NCBI RefSeq assembly: GCF_950023065.1
Contig: NC_088679.1
Location: forward strand, 29,078,001 to 29,142,000
Direction of reading: 5' to 3'
Origin: Planococcus citri
Lineage: Eukaryota > Arthropoda > Insecta > Hemiptera > Pseudococcidae
DNA length: 64,000 bases
Shown here: positions 42,900 through 56,100 of the stretch, one piece after another
How positions within the stretch are numbered: the stretch's first letter is position 1
How the letters are laid out: each line of letters starts with the position of its first letter
Notes under the pieces: generated by a model
Seen by the model: only the letters and a program-made list of their open reading frames with translations
What the model was told of the DNA's origin: nothing
Databases searched by the model: none
Made by a program: the position numbers and the translations under genes

Positions 42900-45800
42900 G
42901 TGAATGATGGAAAAAGGTGAAAATTTCCACTTACCAAGCACCTATGATTTGTGGAGACTTGGTCAATGATTTTCAAGAAATATCAAAATGGCCGTATGAG
43001 TTGAGTACGGCATTTTGTGAATGATGGAAAAAGGTGAAAATTTCCACTTACCAAGCACCTATGATTTGTGGAGACTTGGTCAGTGATTTTCAAGAAATAT
43101 CAAAATGGCCGTATGAGTTGAGTACGGCATTTTGTGAATGATGGAAAAAGGTGAAAATTTCCCCTTTACAAGCACCTATATTTGTGGAGACTTGATCAAG
43201 AAATATCAAAATGGCCGTATGAGTTGAGTACGGCATTTTGTGAATGATGGAAAAAGGTGAAAATTTCCCCTTTACAAGCACCAATGATTTGTGGAGACTT
43301 GGTCAGTGATTTTCAAGAAATATCAAAATGGCCGTATGAGTTGAGTACGGCATTTTGTGAATGATGGAAAAAGGTGAAAATTTCCACTTACCAAGCACCT
43401 ATGATTTGTGGAGACTTGGTCAGTGATTTTCAAGAAATATCAAAATGGCCGTATGAGTTGAGTACGGCATTTTGTGAATGATGGAAAAAGGTGAAAATTT
43501 CCTCTTTACAAGCACCTATGATTTGTGGAGACTTGGTCAGTCATTTTCAAGAAATATCAAAATGGCCGTATGAGTTGAGTACGGCATTTTGTGAATGATG
43601 GAAAAAGGTGAAAATTTCCACTTACCAAGCACCTATGATTTGTGGAGACTTGGTCAAGAAATATCAAAATGGCCGTATGAGTTGAGTACGGCATTTTGTG
43701 ATTGATGGAAAAAGGTGAAAATTTCCACTTACCAAGCACCTATGATTTGTGGAGACTTGGTCAGTGATTTTCAAGAAATATCAAAATGGCCGTATGAGTT
43801 GAGTACGGCATTTTGTGAATGATGGAAAAAGGTGAAAATTTCCTCTTTACAAGCACCTATGATTTTAGGAGACTTGGTCAGTGATTTTCAAGAAATATCA
43901 AAATGGCCGTATGAGTTGAGTACGGCATTTTGTGAATGATGGAAAAAGGTGAAAATTTCCCCTTTACAAGCACCTATGATTTGTGGAGACTTGGTCAGTG
44001 ATTTTCAAGAAATATCAAAATGGCCGTATGAGTTGAGTACGGCATTTTGTGAATGATGGAAAAAGGGAAAATTTCCACTTACCAAGCACCTATGATTTGT
44101 GGAGACTTGGTCAGTGATTTTCAAGAAATATCAAAATGTCAGTATGAGTTGAGTACGGCATTTTGTGAATGATGGAAAAAGGTGAAAATTTCCCCTTTAC
44201 AAGCACCTATGATTTGTGGAGACTTGGTCAGTGATTTTCAAGAAATATCAAAATGGCCGTATGAGTTGAGTACGGCATTTTGTGAATGATGGGAAAAGGT
44301 GAAAATTTCCACTTACCAAGCACCTATGATTTGTGGAGACTTGGTCAGTGATTTTCAAGAAATATCAAAATGGCCGTATGAGTTGAGTATGGCATTTTGT
44401 GAATGATGGAAAAAGGTGAAAATTTCCCCTTTACAAGCACCTATGATTTGTGGAGACTTGGTCAGTGATTTTCAAGAAATATCAAAATGGCCGTATGAGT
44501 TGAGTATGGCATTTTGTGAATGATGGAAAAAGGTGAAAATTTCCCCTTTACAAGCACCTATGATTTGTGGAGACTTGGTCAGTGATTTTCAAGAAATATC
44601 AAAATGGCCGTATGAGTTGAGTACAGCATTTTGTGAATGATGGAAAAAGGTGAAAATTTCCCCTTTACAAGCACCTATGATTTGTGGAGACTTGGTCAGT
44701 CATTTTCAAGAAATATCAAAATGGCCGTATGAGTTGAGTAAGGCATTTTGTGAATGATGGAAAAAGGTGAAAATTTCCACTTACCAAGCACCTATGATTT
44801 GTGGAGACTTGGTCAAGAAATATCAAAATGGCCGTATGAGTTGAGTATGGCATTTTGTGAATGATGGAAAAAGGTGAAAATTTCCACTTACCAAGCACCT
44901 ATGATTTGTGGAGACTTGGTCAATGATTTTCAAGAAATATCAAAATGGCCGTATGAGTTGAGTACGGCATTTTGTGAATGATGGAAAAAGGTGAAAATTT
45001 CCTCTTTACAAGCACCTATGATTTTAGGAGACTTGGTCAGTGATTTTCAAGAAATATCAAAATGGCTGTATTAGTTGAGTACGGCATTTTGTGAATGATG
45101 GAAAAAGGTGAAAATTTCCACTTACCAAGCACCTATGATTTGTGGAGACTTGGTCAGTGATTTTCAAGAAATATCAAAATGGCCGTATGAGTTGAGTATG
45201 GCATTTTGTGAATGATGGAAAAAGGTGAAAATTTCCACTTACCAAGCACTTATGATTTGTGGAGACTTGGTCAGTGATTTTCAAGAAATATCAAAATGGC
45301 CGTATGAGTTGAGTAAGGCATTTTGTGAATGATGGAAAAAGGTGAAAATTTCCCCTTTACAAGCACCTATGATTTGTGGAGACTTGGTCAGTCATTTTCA
45401 AGAAATATCAAAATGGCCGTATGAGTTGAGTACGGCATTTTGTGAATGATGGAAAAAGGTGAAAATTTCCACTTACCAAGCACCTATGATTTGTGGAGAC
45501 TTGGTCAGTGATTTTCAAGAAATATCAAAATGGCCGTATGAGTTGAGTACGGCATTTTGTGAATGATGGAAAAAGGTGAAAATTTCCCCTTTACAAGCAC
45601 CTATGATTTGTGGAGACTTGGTCAGTGATTTTCAAGAAATATCAAAATGGCCGTATGAGTTGAGTACGGCATTTTGTGAATGATGGAAAAAGGGAAAATT
45701 TCCACTTACCAAGCACCTATGATTTGTGGAGACTTGGTCAGTGATTTTCAAGAAATATCAAAATGTCCGTATGAGTTGAGTACGGCATTTTGTGAATGAT

Positions 45801-48800
45801 GGAAAAAGGTGAAAATTTCCCCTTTACAAGCACCTATGATTTGTGGAGACTTGGTCAGTGATTTTCAAGAAATATCAAAATGGCCGTATGAGTTGAGTAC
45901 GGCATTTTGTGAATGATGGGAAAAGGTGAAAATTTCCGCTTACCAAGCACCTATGATTTGTGGAGACTTGGTCAGTGATTTTCAAGAAATATCAAAATGG
46001 CCGTATGAGTTGAGTATGGCATTTTGTGAATGATGGAAAAAGGTGAAAATTTCCCCTTTACAAGCACCTATGATTTGTGGAGACTTGGTCAGTGATTTTC
46101 AAGAAATATCAAAATGGCCGTATGAGTTGAGTACGGCATTTTGTGAATGATGGAAAAAGGTGAAAATTTCCCCTTTACAAGCACCTATGATTTGTGGAGA
46201 CTTGGTCAGTCATTTTCAAGAAATATCAAAATGGCCGTATGAGTTGAGTACGGCATTTTGTGAATGATGGAAAAAGGTGAAAATTTCCACTTACCAAGCA
46301 CCTATGATTTGTGGAGACTTGGTCAGTGATTTTCAAGAAATTTCAAAATGGCCGTATGAGTTGAGTACGGCATTTTGTGAATGATGGAAAAAGGTGAAAA
46401 TTTCCACTTACCAAGCACCTATGATTTGTGGAGACTTGGTCAATGATTTTCAAGAAATATCAAAATGGCCGTATGAGTTGAGTACGGCATTTTGTGAATG
46501 ATGGAAAAAGGTGAAAATTTCCACTTACCAAGCACCTATGATTTGTGGAGACTTGGTCAGTGATTTTCAAGAAATATCAAAATGGCCGTATGAGTTGAGT
46601 ACGGCATTTTGTGAATGATGGAAAAAGGTGAAAATTTCCCCTTTACAAGCACCTATATTTGTGGAGACTTGATCAAGAAATATCAAAATGGCCGTATGAG
46701 TTGAGTACGGCATTTTGTGAATGATGGAAAAAGGTGAAAATTTCCCCTTTACAAGCACCAATGATTTGTGGAGACTTGGTCAGTGATTTTCAAGAAATAT
46801 CAAAATGGCCGTATGAGTTGAGTACGGCATTTTGTGAATGATGGAAAAAGGTGAAAATTTCCACTTACCAAGCACCTATGATTTGTGGAGACTTGGTCAG
46901 TGATTTTCAAGAAATATCAAAATGGCCGTATGAGTTGAGTACGGCATTTTGTGAATGATGGAAAAAGGTGAAAATTTCCTCTTTACAAGCACCTATGATT
47001 TGTGGAGACTTGGTCAGTCATTTTCAAGAAATATCAAAATGGCCGTATGAGTTGAGTACGGCATTTTGTGAATGATGGAAAAAGGTGAAAATTTCCACTT
47101 ACCAAGCACCTATGATTTGTGGAGACTTGGTCAAGAAATATCAAAATGGCCGTATGAGTTGAGTACGGCATTTTGTGATTGATGGAAAAAGGTGAAAATT
47201 TCCACTTACCAAGCACCTATGATTTGTGGAGACTTGGTCAGTGATTTTCAAGAAATATCAAAATGGCCGTATGAGTTGAGTACGGCATTTTGTGAATGAT
47301 GGAAAAAGGTGAAAATTTCCTCTTTACAAGCACCTATGATTTTAGGAGACTTGGTCAGTGATTTTCAAGAAATATCAAAATGGCCGTATGAGTTGAGTAC
47401 GGCATTTTGTGAATGATGGAAAAAGGTGAAAATTTCCCCTTTACAAGCACCTATGATTTGTGGAGACTTGGTCAGTGATTTTCAAGAAATATCAAAATGG
47501 CCGTATGAGTTGAGTACGGCATTTTGTGAATGATGGGAAAAGGTGAAAATTTCCGCTTACCAAGCACCTATGATTTGTGGAGACTTGGTCAGTGATTTTC
47601 AAGAAATATCAAAATGGCCGTATGAGTTGAGTATGGCATTTTGTGAATGATGGAAAAAGGTGAAAATTTCCCCTTTACAAGCACCTATGATTTGTGGAGA
47701 CTTGGTCAGTGATTTTCAAGAAATATCAAAATGGCCGTATGAGTTGAGTACGGCATTTTGTGAATGATGGAAAAAGGTGAAAATTTCCCCTTTACAAGCA
47801 CCTATGATTTGTGGAGACTTGGTCAGTCATTTTCAAGAAATATCAAAATGGCCGTATGAGTTGAGTACGGCATTTTGTGAATGATGGAAAAAGGTGAAAA
47901 TTTCCACTTACCAAGCACCTATGATTTGTGGAGACTTGGTCAGTGATTTTCAAGAAATTTCAAAATGGCCGTATGAGTTGAGTACGGCATTTTGTGAATG
48001 ATGGAAAAAGGTGAAAATTTCCACTTACCAAGCACCTATGATTTGTGGAGACTTGGTCAATGATTTTCAAGAAATATCAAAATGGCCGTATGAGTTGAGT
48101 ACGGCATTTTGTGAATGATGGAAAAAGGTGAAAATTTCCACTTACCAAGCACCTATGATTTGTGGAGACTTGGTCAGTGATTTTCAAGAAATATCAAAAT
48201 GGCCGTATGAGTTGAGTACGGCATTTTGTGAATGATGGAAAAAGGTGAAAATTTCCCCTTTACAAGCACCTATATTTGTGGAGACTTGATCAAGAAATAT
48301 CAAAATGGCCGTATGAGTTGAGTACGGCATTTTGTGAATGATGGAAAAAGGTGAAAATTTCCCCTTTACAAGCACCAATGATTTGTGGAGACTTGGTCAG
48401 TGATTTTCAAGAAATATCAAAATGGCCGTATGAGTTGAGTACGGCATTTTGTGAATGATGGAAAAAGGTGAAAATTTCCACTTACCAAGCACCTATGATT
48501 TGTGGAGACTTGGTCAGTGATTTTCAAGAAATATCAAAATGGCCGTATGAGTTGAGTACGGCATTTTGTGAATGATGGAAAAAGGTGAAAATTTCCTCTT
48601 TACAAGCACCTATGATTTGTGGAGACTTGGTCAGTCATTTTCAAGAAATATCAAAATGGCCGTATGAGTTGAGTACGGCATTTTGTGAATGATGGAAAAA
48701 GGTGAAAATTTCCACTTACCAAGCACCTATGATTTGTGGAGACTTGGTCAAGAAATATCAAAATGGCCGTATGAGTTGAGTACGGCATTTTGTGATTGAT

Positions 48801-49500
48801 GGAAAAAGGTGAAAATTTCCACTTACCAAGCACCTATGATTTGTGGAGACTTGGTCAGTGATTTTCAAGAAATATCAAAATGGCCGTATGAGTTGAGTAC
48901 GGCATTTTGTGAATGATGGAAAAAGGTGAAAATTTCCTCTTTACAAGCACCTATGATTTTAGGAGACTTGGTCAGTGATTTTCAAGAAATATCAAAATGG
49001 CCGTATGAGTTGAGTACGGCATTTTGTGAATGATGGAAAAAGGTGAAAATTTCCCCTTTACAAGCACCTATGATTTGTGGAGACTTGGTCAGTGATTTTC
49101 AAGAAATATCAAAATGGCCGTATGAGTTGAGTACGGCATTTTGTGAATGATGGAAAAAGGGAAAATTTCCACTTACCAAGCACCTATGATTTGTGGAGAC
49201 TTGGTCAGTGATTTTCAAGAAATATCAAAATGTCAGTATGAGTTGAGTACGGCATTTTGTGAATGATGGAAAAAGGTGAAAATTTCCCCTTTACAAGCAC
49301 CTATGATTTGTGGAGACTTGGTCAGTGATTTTCAAGAAATATCAAAATGGCCGTATGAGTTGAGTACGGCATTTTGTGAATGATGGGAAAAGGTGAAAAT
49401 TTCCACTTACCAAGCACCTATGATTTGTGGAGACTTGGTCAGTGATTTTCAAGAAATATCAAAATGGCCGTATGAGTTGAGTATGGCATTTTGTGAATGA
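42900..49500. repeat. Satellite blocks repeated at 3,477 and 1,617 bp
   Basis: A marker string of monomers (TTCAAAATGG, TCAATGATT, CCTATATTTGTGG, CACCAATG, TGATTGATGG) occurs with its start near 42865, 46342 and 47959. Offsets of 3,477 bp (30 monomers) and 1,617 bp (14 monomers) hold for the linked variants. The later part of the same string also occurs at 11909-12558 in the left block. Confidence 0.7.
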
Positions 49501-50499
49501 TGGAAAAAGGTGAAAATTTCCACTTACCAAGCACTTATGATTTGTGGAGACTTGGTCAGTGATTTTCAAGAAATATCAAAATGGCCGTATGAGTTGAGTA
49601 AGGCATTTTGTGAATGATGGAAAAAGGTGAAAATTTCCCCTTTACAAGCACCTATGATTTGTGGAGACTTGGTCAGTCATTTTCAAGAAATATCAAAATG
49701 GCCGTATGAGTTGAGTACGGCATTTTGTGAATGATGGAAAAAGGTGAAAATTTCCACTTACCAAGCACCTATGATTTGTGGAGACTTGGTCAGTGATTTT
49801 CAAGAAATATCAAAATGGCCGTATGAGTTGAGTACGGCATTTTGTGAATGATGGAAAAAGGTGAAAATTTCCACTTACCAAGCACCTATGATTTGTGGAG
49901 ACTTGGTCAATGATTTTCAAGAAATATCAAAATGGCCGTATGAGTTGAGTAAGGCATTTTGTGAATGATGGAAAAAGGTGAAAATTTCCACTTACCAAGC
50001 ACCTATGATTTGTGGAGACTTGGTCAAGAAATATCAAAATGGCCGTATGAGTTGAGTATGGCATTTTGTGAATGATGGAAAAAGGTGAAAATTTCCACTT
50101 ACCAAGCACCTATGATTTGTGGAGACTTGGTCAATGATTTTCAAGAAATATCAAAATGGCCGTATGAGTTGAGTACGGCATTTTGTGAATGATGGAAAAA
50201 GGTGAAAATTTCCTCTTTACAAGCACCTATGATTTTAGGCGACTTGGTCAGTGATTTTCAAGAAATATCAAAATGGCTGTATTAGTTGAGTACGGCATTT
50301 TGTGAATGATGGAAAAAGGTGAAAATTTCCACTTACCAAGCACCTATGATTTGTGGAGACTTGGTCAGTGATTTTCAAGAAATATCAAAATGGCCGTATG
50401 AGTTGAGTATGGCATTTTGTGAATGATGGAAAAAGGTGAAAATTTCCACTTACCAAGCACTTATGATTTGTGGAGACTTGGTCAGTGATTTTCAAGAAA

Positions 50500-53400
50500 T
50501 ATCAAAATGGCCGTATGAGTTGAGTAAGGCATTTTGTGAATGATGGAAAAAGGTGAAAATTTCTCCTTTACAAGCACCTATGATTTGTGGAGACTTGGTC
50601 AGTCATTTTCAAGAAATATCAAAATGGCCGTATGAGTTGAGTACGGCATTTTGTGAATGATGGAAAAAGGTGAAAATTTCCACTTACCAAGCACCTATGA
50701 TTTGTGGAGACTTGGTCAGTGATTTTCAAGAAATTTCAAAATGGCCGTATGAGTTGAGTACGGCATTTTGTGAATGATGGAAAAAGGTGAAAATTTCCAC
50801 TTACCAAGCACCTATGATTTGTGGAGACTTGGTCAATGATTTTCAAGAAATATCAAAATGGCCGTATGAGTTGAGTACGGCATTTTGTGAATGATGGAAA
50901 AAGGTGAAAATTTCCACTTACCAAGCACCTATGATTTGTGGAGACTTGGTCAGTGATTTTCAAGAAATATCAAAATGGCCGTATGAGTTGAGTACGGCAT
51001 TTTGTGAATGATGGAAAAAGGTGAAAATTTCCACTTACCAAGCACTTATGATTTGTGGAGACTTGGTCAGTGATTTTCAAGAAATATCAAAATGGCCGTA
51101 TGAGTTGAGTAGGGCATTTTGTGAATGATGGAAAAAGGTGAAAATTTCCACTTCTCAAGCACCTATGATTTGTGGAGACTTGGTCAGTGACTTTCAAGAA
51201 ATATCAAAATGGCCGTATGAGTTGAGTACGGCATTTTGTGAATGATGGAAAAAGGTGAAAATTTCCACTTACCAAGCACCTATGATTTGTGGAGACTTGG
51301 TCAGTGATTTTCAAGAAATATCAAAATGGCCGTATGAGTTGAGTACGGCATTTTGTGAATGATGGAAAAAGGTGAAAATTTCCACTTACCAAGCACCTAT
51401 GATTTGTGGAGACTTGGTCAGTGATTTTCAAGAAATATCAAAATGGCCGTATGAGTTGAGTACGGCATTTTGTGAATGATGGAAAAAGGTGAAAATTTCC
51501 ACTTACCAAGCACCTATGATTTGTGGAGACTTGGTCAGTGATTTTCAAGAAATATCAAAATGGCCGTATGAGTTGAGTACGGCATTTTGTGAATGATGGA
51601 AAAAGGTGAAAATTTCCTCTTTACAAGCACCTATGATTTGTGGAGACTTGGTCAAGAAATATCAAAATGGCCGTATGAGTTGAGTACAGCATTTTGTGAT
51701 TGATGGAAAAAGGTGAAAATTTCCACTTACCAAGCACCTATGATTTGTGGAGACTTGGTCAGTGATTTTCAAGAAATATCAAAATGGCCGTATGAGTTGA
51801 GTACGGCATTTTGTGAATGATGGAAAAAGGTGAAAATTTCCTCTTTACAAGCACCTATGATTTTAGGAGACTTGGTCAGTGATTTTCAAGAAATATCAAA
51901 ATGGCCGTATGAGTTGAGTACGGCATTTTGTGAATGATGGAAAAAGGTGAAAATTTCCCCTTTACAAGCACCTATGATTTGTGGAGACTTGGTCAGTCAT
52001 TTTCAAGAAATATCAAAATGGCCGTATGAGTTGAGTACGGCATTTTGTGAATGATGGAAAAAGGTGAAAATTTCCACTTACCAAGCACCTATGATTTGTG
52101 GAGACTTGGTCAATGATTTTCAAGAAATATCAAAATGGCCGTATGAGTTGAGTACGGCATTTTGTGAATGATGGAAAAAGGTGAAAATTTCCACTTACCA
52201 AGCACCTATGATTTGTGGAGACTTGGTCAGTGATTTTCAAGAAATATCAAAATGGCCGTATGAGTTGAGTACGGCATTTTGTGAATGATGGAAAAAGGTG
52301 AAAATTTCCACTTACCAAGCACTTATGATTTGTGGAGACTTGGTCAGTGATTTTCAAGAAATATCAAAATGGCCGTATGAGTTGAGTAGGGCATTTTGTG
52401 AATGATGGAAAAAGGTGAAAATTTCCACTTACCAAGCACCTATGATTTGTGGAGACTTGGTCAGTGATTTTCAAGAAATATCAAAATGGCCGTATGAGTT
52501 GAGTACGGCATTTTGTGAGTGATGGGAAAAGGTGAAAATTTCCACTTACCAAGCACCTATGATTTGTGGAGACTTGGTCAGTGATTTTCAAGAAATATCA
52601 AAATGGCCGTATGAGTTGAGTACGGCATTTTGTGAATGATGGAAAAAGGTGAAAATTTCCACTTATCAAGCACCTATGATTTGTGGAGACTTGGTCAGTG
52701 ATTTTCAAGAAATATCAAAATGGCCGTATGAGTTGAGTACGGCATTTTGTGAATGATGGAAAAAGGTGAAAATTTCCACTTACCAAGCACCTATGATTTG
52801 TGGAGACTTGGTCAGTGATTTTCAAGAAATATCAAAATGGCCGTATGAGTTGAGTACGGCATTTTGTGAATGATGGAAAAAGGTGAAAATTTCCACTTCT
52901 CAAGCACCTATGATTTGTGGAGACTTGGTCAGTGACTTTCAAGAAATATCAAAATGGCCGTATGAGTTGAGTACGGCATTTTGTGAATGATGGAAAAAGG
53001 TGAAAATTTCCACTTACCAAGCACCTATGATTTGTGGAGACTTGGTCAGTGATTTTCAAGAAATATCAAAATGGCCGTATGAGTTGAGTACGGCATTTTG
53101 TGAATGATGGAAAAAGGTGAAAATTTCCACTTACCAAGCACCTATGATTTGTGGAGACTTGGTCAGTGATTTTCAAGAAATATCAAAATGGCCGTATGAG
53201 TTGAGTACGGCATTTTGTGAATGATGGAAAAAGGTGAAAATTTCCTCTTTACAAGCACCTATGATTTGTGGAGACTTGGTCAGTGATTTTCAAGAAATAT
53301 CAAAATGGCCGTATGAGTTGAGTAAGGCATTTTGTGAATGATGGAAAAAGGTGAAAATTTCTCCTTTACAAGCACCTATGATTTGTGGAGACTTGGTCAG

Positions 53401-56100
53401 TCATTTTCAAGAAATATCAAAATGGCCGTATGAGTTGAGTACGGCATTTTGTGAATGATGGAAAAAGGTGAAAATTTCCACTTACCAAGCACCTATGATT
53501 TGTGGAGACTTGGTCAGTGATTTTCAAGAAATTTCAAAATGGCCGTATGAGTTGAGTACGGCATTTTGTGAATGATGGAAAAAGGTGAAAATTTCCACTT
53601 ACCAAGCACCTATGATTTGTGGAGACTTGGTCAATGATTTTCAAGAAATATCAAAATGGCCGTATGAGTTGAGTACGGCATTTTGTGAATGATGGAAAAA
53701 GGTGAAAATTTCCACTTACCAAGCACCTATGATTTGTGGAGACTTGGTCAGTGATTTTCAAGAAATATCAAAATGGCCGTATGAGTTGAGTACGGCATTT
53801 TGTGAATGATGGAAAAAGGTGAAAATTTCCACTTACCAAGCACTTATGATTTGTGGAGACTTGGTCAGTGATTTTCAAGAAATATCAAAATGGCCGTATG
53901 AGTTGAGTAGGGCATTTTGTGAATGATGGAAAAAGGTGAAAATTTCCACTTCTCAAGCACCTATGATTTGTGGAGACTTGGTCAGTGACTTTCAAGAAAT
54001 ATCAAAATGGCCGTATGAGTTGAGTACGGCATTTTGTGAATGATGGAAAAAGGTGAAAATTTCCACTTACCAAGCACCTATGATTTGTGGAGACTTGGTC
54101 AGTGATTTTCAAGAAATATCAAAATGGCCGTATGAGTTGAGTACGGCATTTTGTGAATGATGGAAAAAGGTGAAAATTTCCACTTACCAAGCACCTATGA
54201 TTTGTGGAGACTTGGTCAGTGATTTTCAAGAAATATCAAAATGGCCGTATGAGTTGAGTACGGCATTTTGTGAATGATGGAAAAAGGTGAAAATTTCCAC
54301 TTACCAAGCACCTATGATTTGTGGAGACTTGGTCAGTGATTTTCAAGAAATATCAAAATGGCCGTATGAGTTGAGTACGGCATTTTGTGAATGATGGAAA
54401 AAGGTGAAAATTTCCTCTTTACAAGCACCTATGATTTGTGGAGACTTGGTCAAGAAATATCAAAATGGCCGTATGAGTTGAGTACGGCATTTTGTGATTG
54501 ATGGAAAAAGGTGAAAATTTCCACTTACCAAGCACCTATGATTTGTGGAGACTTGGTCAGTGATTTTCAAGAAATATCAAAATGGCCGTATGAGTTGAGT
54601 ACGGCATTTTGTGAATGATGGAAAAAGGTGAAAATTTCCTCTTTACAAGCACCTATGATTTTAGGAGACTTGGTCAGTGATTTTCAAGAAATATCAAAAT
54701 GGCCGTATGAGTTGAGTACGGCATTTTGTGAATGATGGAAAAAGGTGAAAATTTCCCCTTTACAAGCACCTATGATTTGTGGAGACTTGGTCAGTCATTT
54801 TCAAGAAATATCAAAATGGCCGTATGAGTTGAGTACGGCATTTTGTGAATGATGGAAAAAGGTGAAAATTTCCACTTACCAAGCACCTATGATTTGTGGA
54901 GACTTGGTCAATGATTTTCAAGAAATATCAAAATGGCCGTATGAGTTGAGTACGGCATTTTGTGAATGATGGAAAAAGGTGAAAATTTCCACTTACCAAG
55001 CACCTATGATTTGTGGAGACTTGGTCAGTGATTTTCAAGAAATATCAAAATGGCCGTATGAGTTGAGTACGGCATTTTGTGAATGATGGAAAAAGGTGAA
55101 AATTTCCACTTACCAAGCACTTATGATTTGTGGAGACTTGGTCAGTGATTTTCAAGAAATATCAAAATGGCCGTATGAGTTGAGTAGGGCATTTTGTGAA
55201 TGATGGAAAAAGGTGAAAATTTCCACTTACCAAGCACCTATGATTTGTGGAGACTTGGTCAGTGATTTTCAAGAAATATCAAAATGGCCGTATGAGTTGA
55301 GTACGGCATTTTGTGAGTGATGGGAAAAGGTGAAAATTTCCACTTACCAAGCACCTATGATTTGTGGAGACTTGGTCAGTGATTTTCAAGAAATATCAAA
55401 ATGGCCGTATGAGTTGAGTACGGCATTTTGTGAATGATGGAAAAAGGTGAAAATTTCCACTTATCAAGCACCTATGATTTGTGGAGACTTGGTCAGTGAT
55501 TTTCAAGAAATATCAAAATGGCCGTATGAGTTGAGTACGGCATTTTGTGAATGATGGAAAAAGGTGAAAATTTCCACTTACCAAGCACCTATGATTTGTG
55601 GAGACTTGGTCAGTGATTTTCAAGAAATATCAAAATGGCCGTATGAGTTGAGTACGGCATTTTGTGAATGATGGAAAAAGGTGAAAATTTCCACTTCTCA
55701 AGCACCTATGATTTGTGGAGACTTGGTCAGTGACTTTCAAGAAATATCAAAATGGCCGTATGAGTTGAGTACGGCATTTTGTGAATGATGGAAAAAGGTG
55801 AAAATTTCCACTTACCAAGCACCTATGATTTGTGGAGACTTGGTCAGTGATTTTCAAGAAATATCAAAATGGCCGTATGAGTTGAGTACGGCATTTTGTG
55901 AATGATGGAAAAAGGTGAAAATTTCCACTTACCAAGCACCTATGATTTGTGGAGACTTGGTCAGTGATTTTCAAGAAATATCAAAATGGCCGTATGAGTT
56001 GAGTACGGCATTTTGTGAATGATGGAAAAAGGTGAAAATTTCCTCTTTACAAGCACCTATGATTTGTGGAGACTTGGTCAGTCATTTTCAAGAAATATCA
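50500..56100. repeat. Tandem pair of a 2,798-bp satellite unit
   Basis: The ACTTCTCAAGC monomers at 51151 and 52896 recur at 53949 and 55694, both at exactly 2,798 bp (24 monomers, one of 107 bp). Neighbouring variants (TTCTCCTTTAC, TTTCAAAATGG, GTAGGGC) keep the same order. A further partial copy follows near 58.0-59.0 kb. Confidence 0.8.
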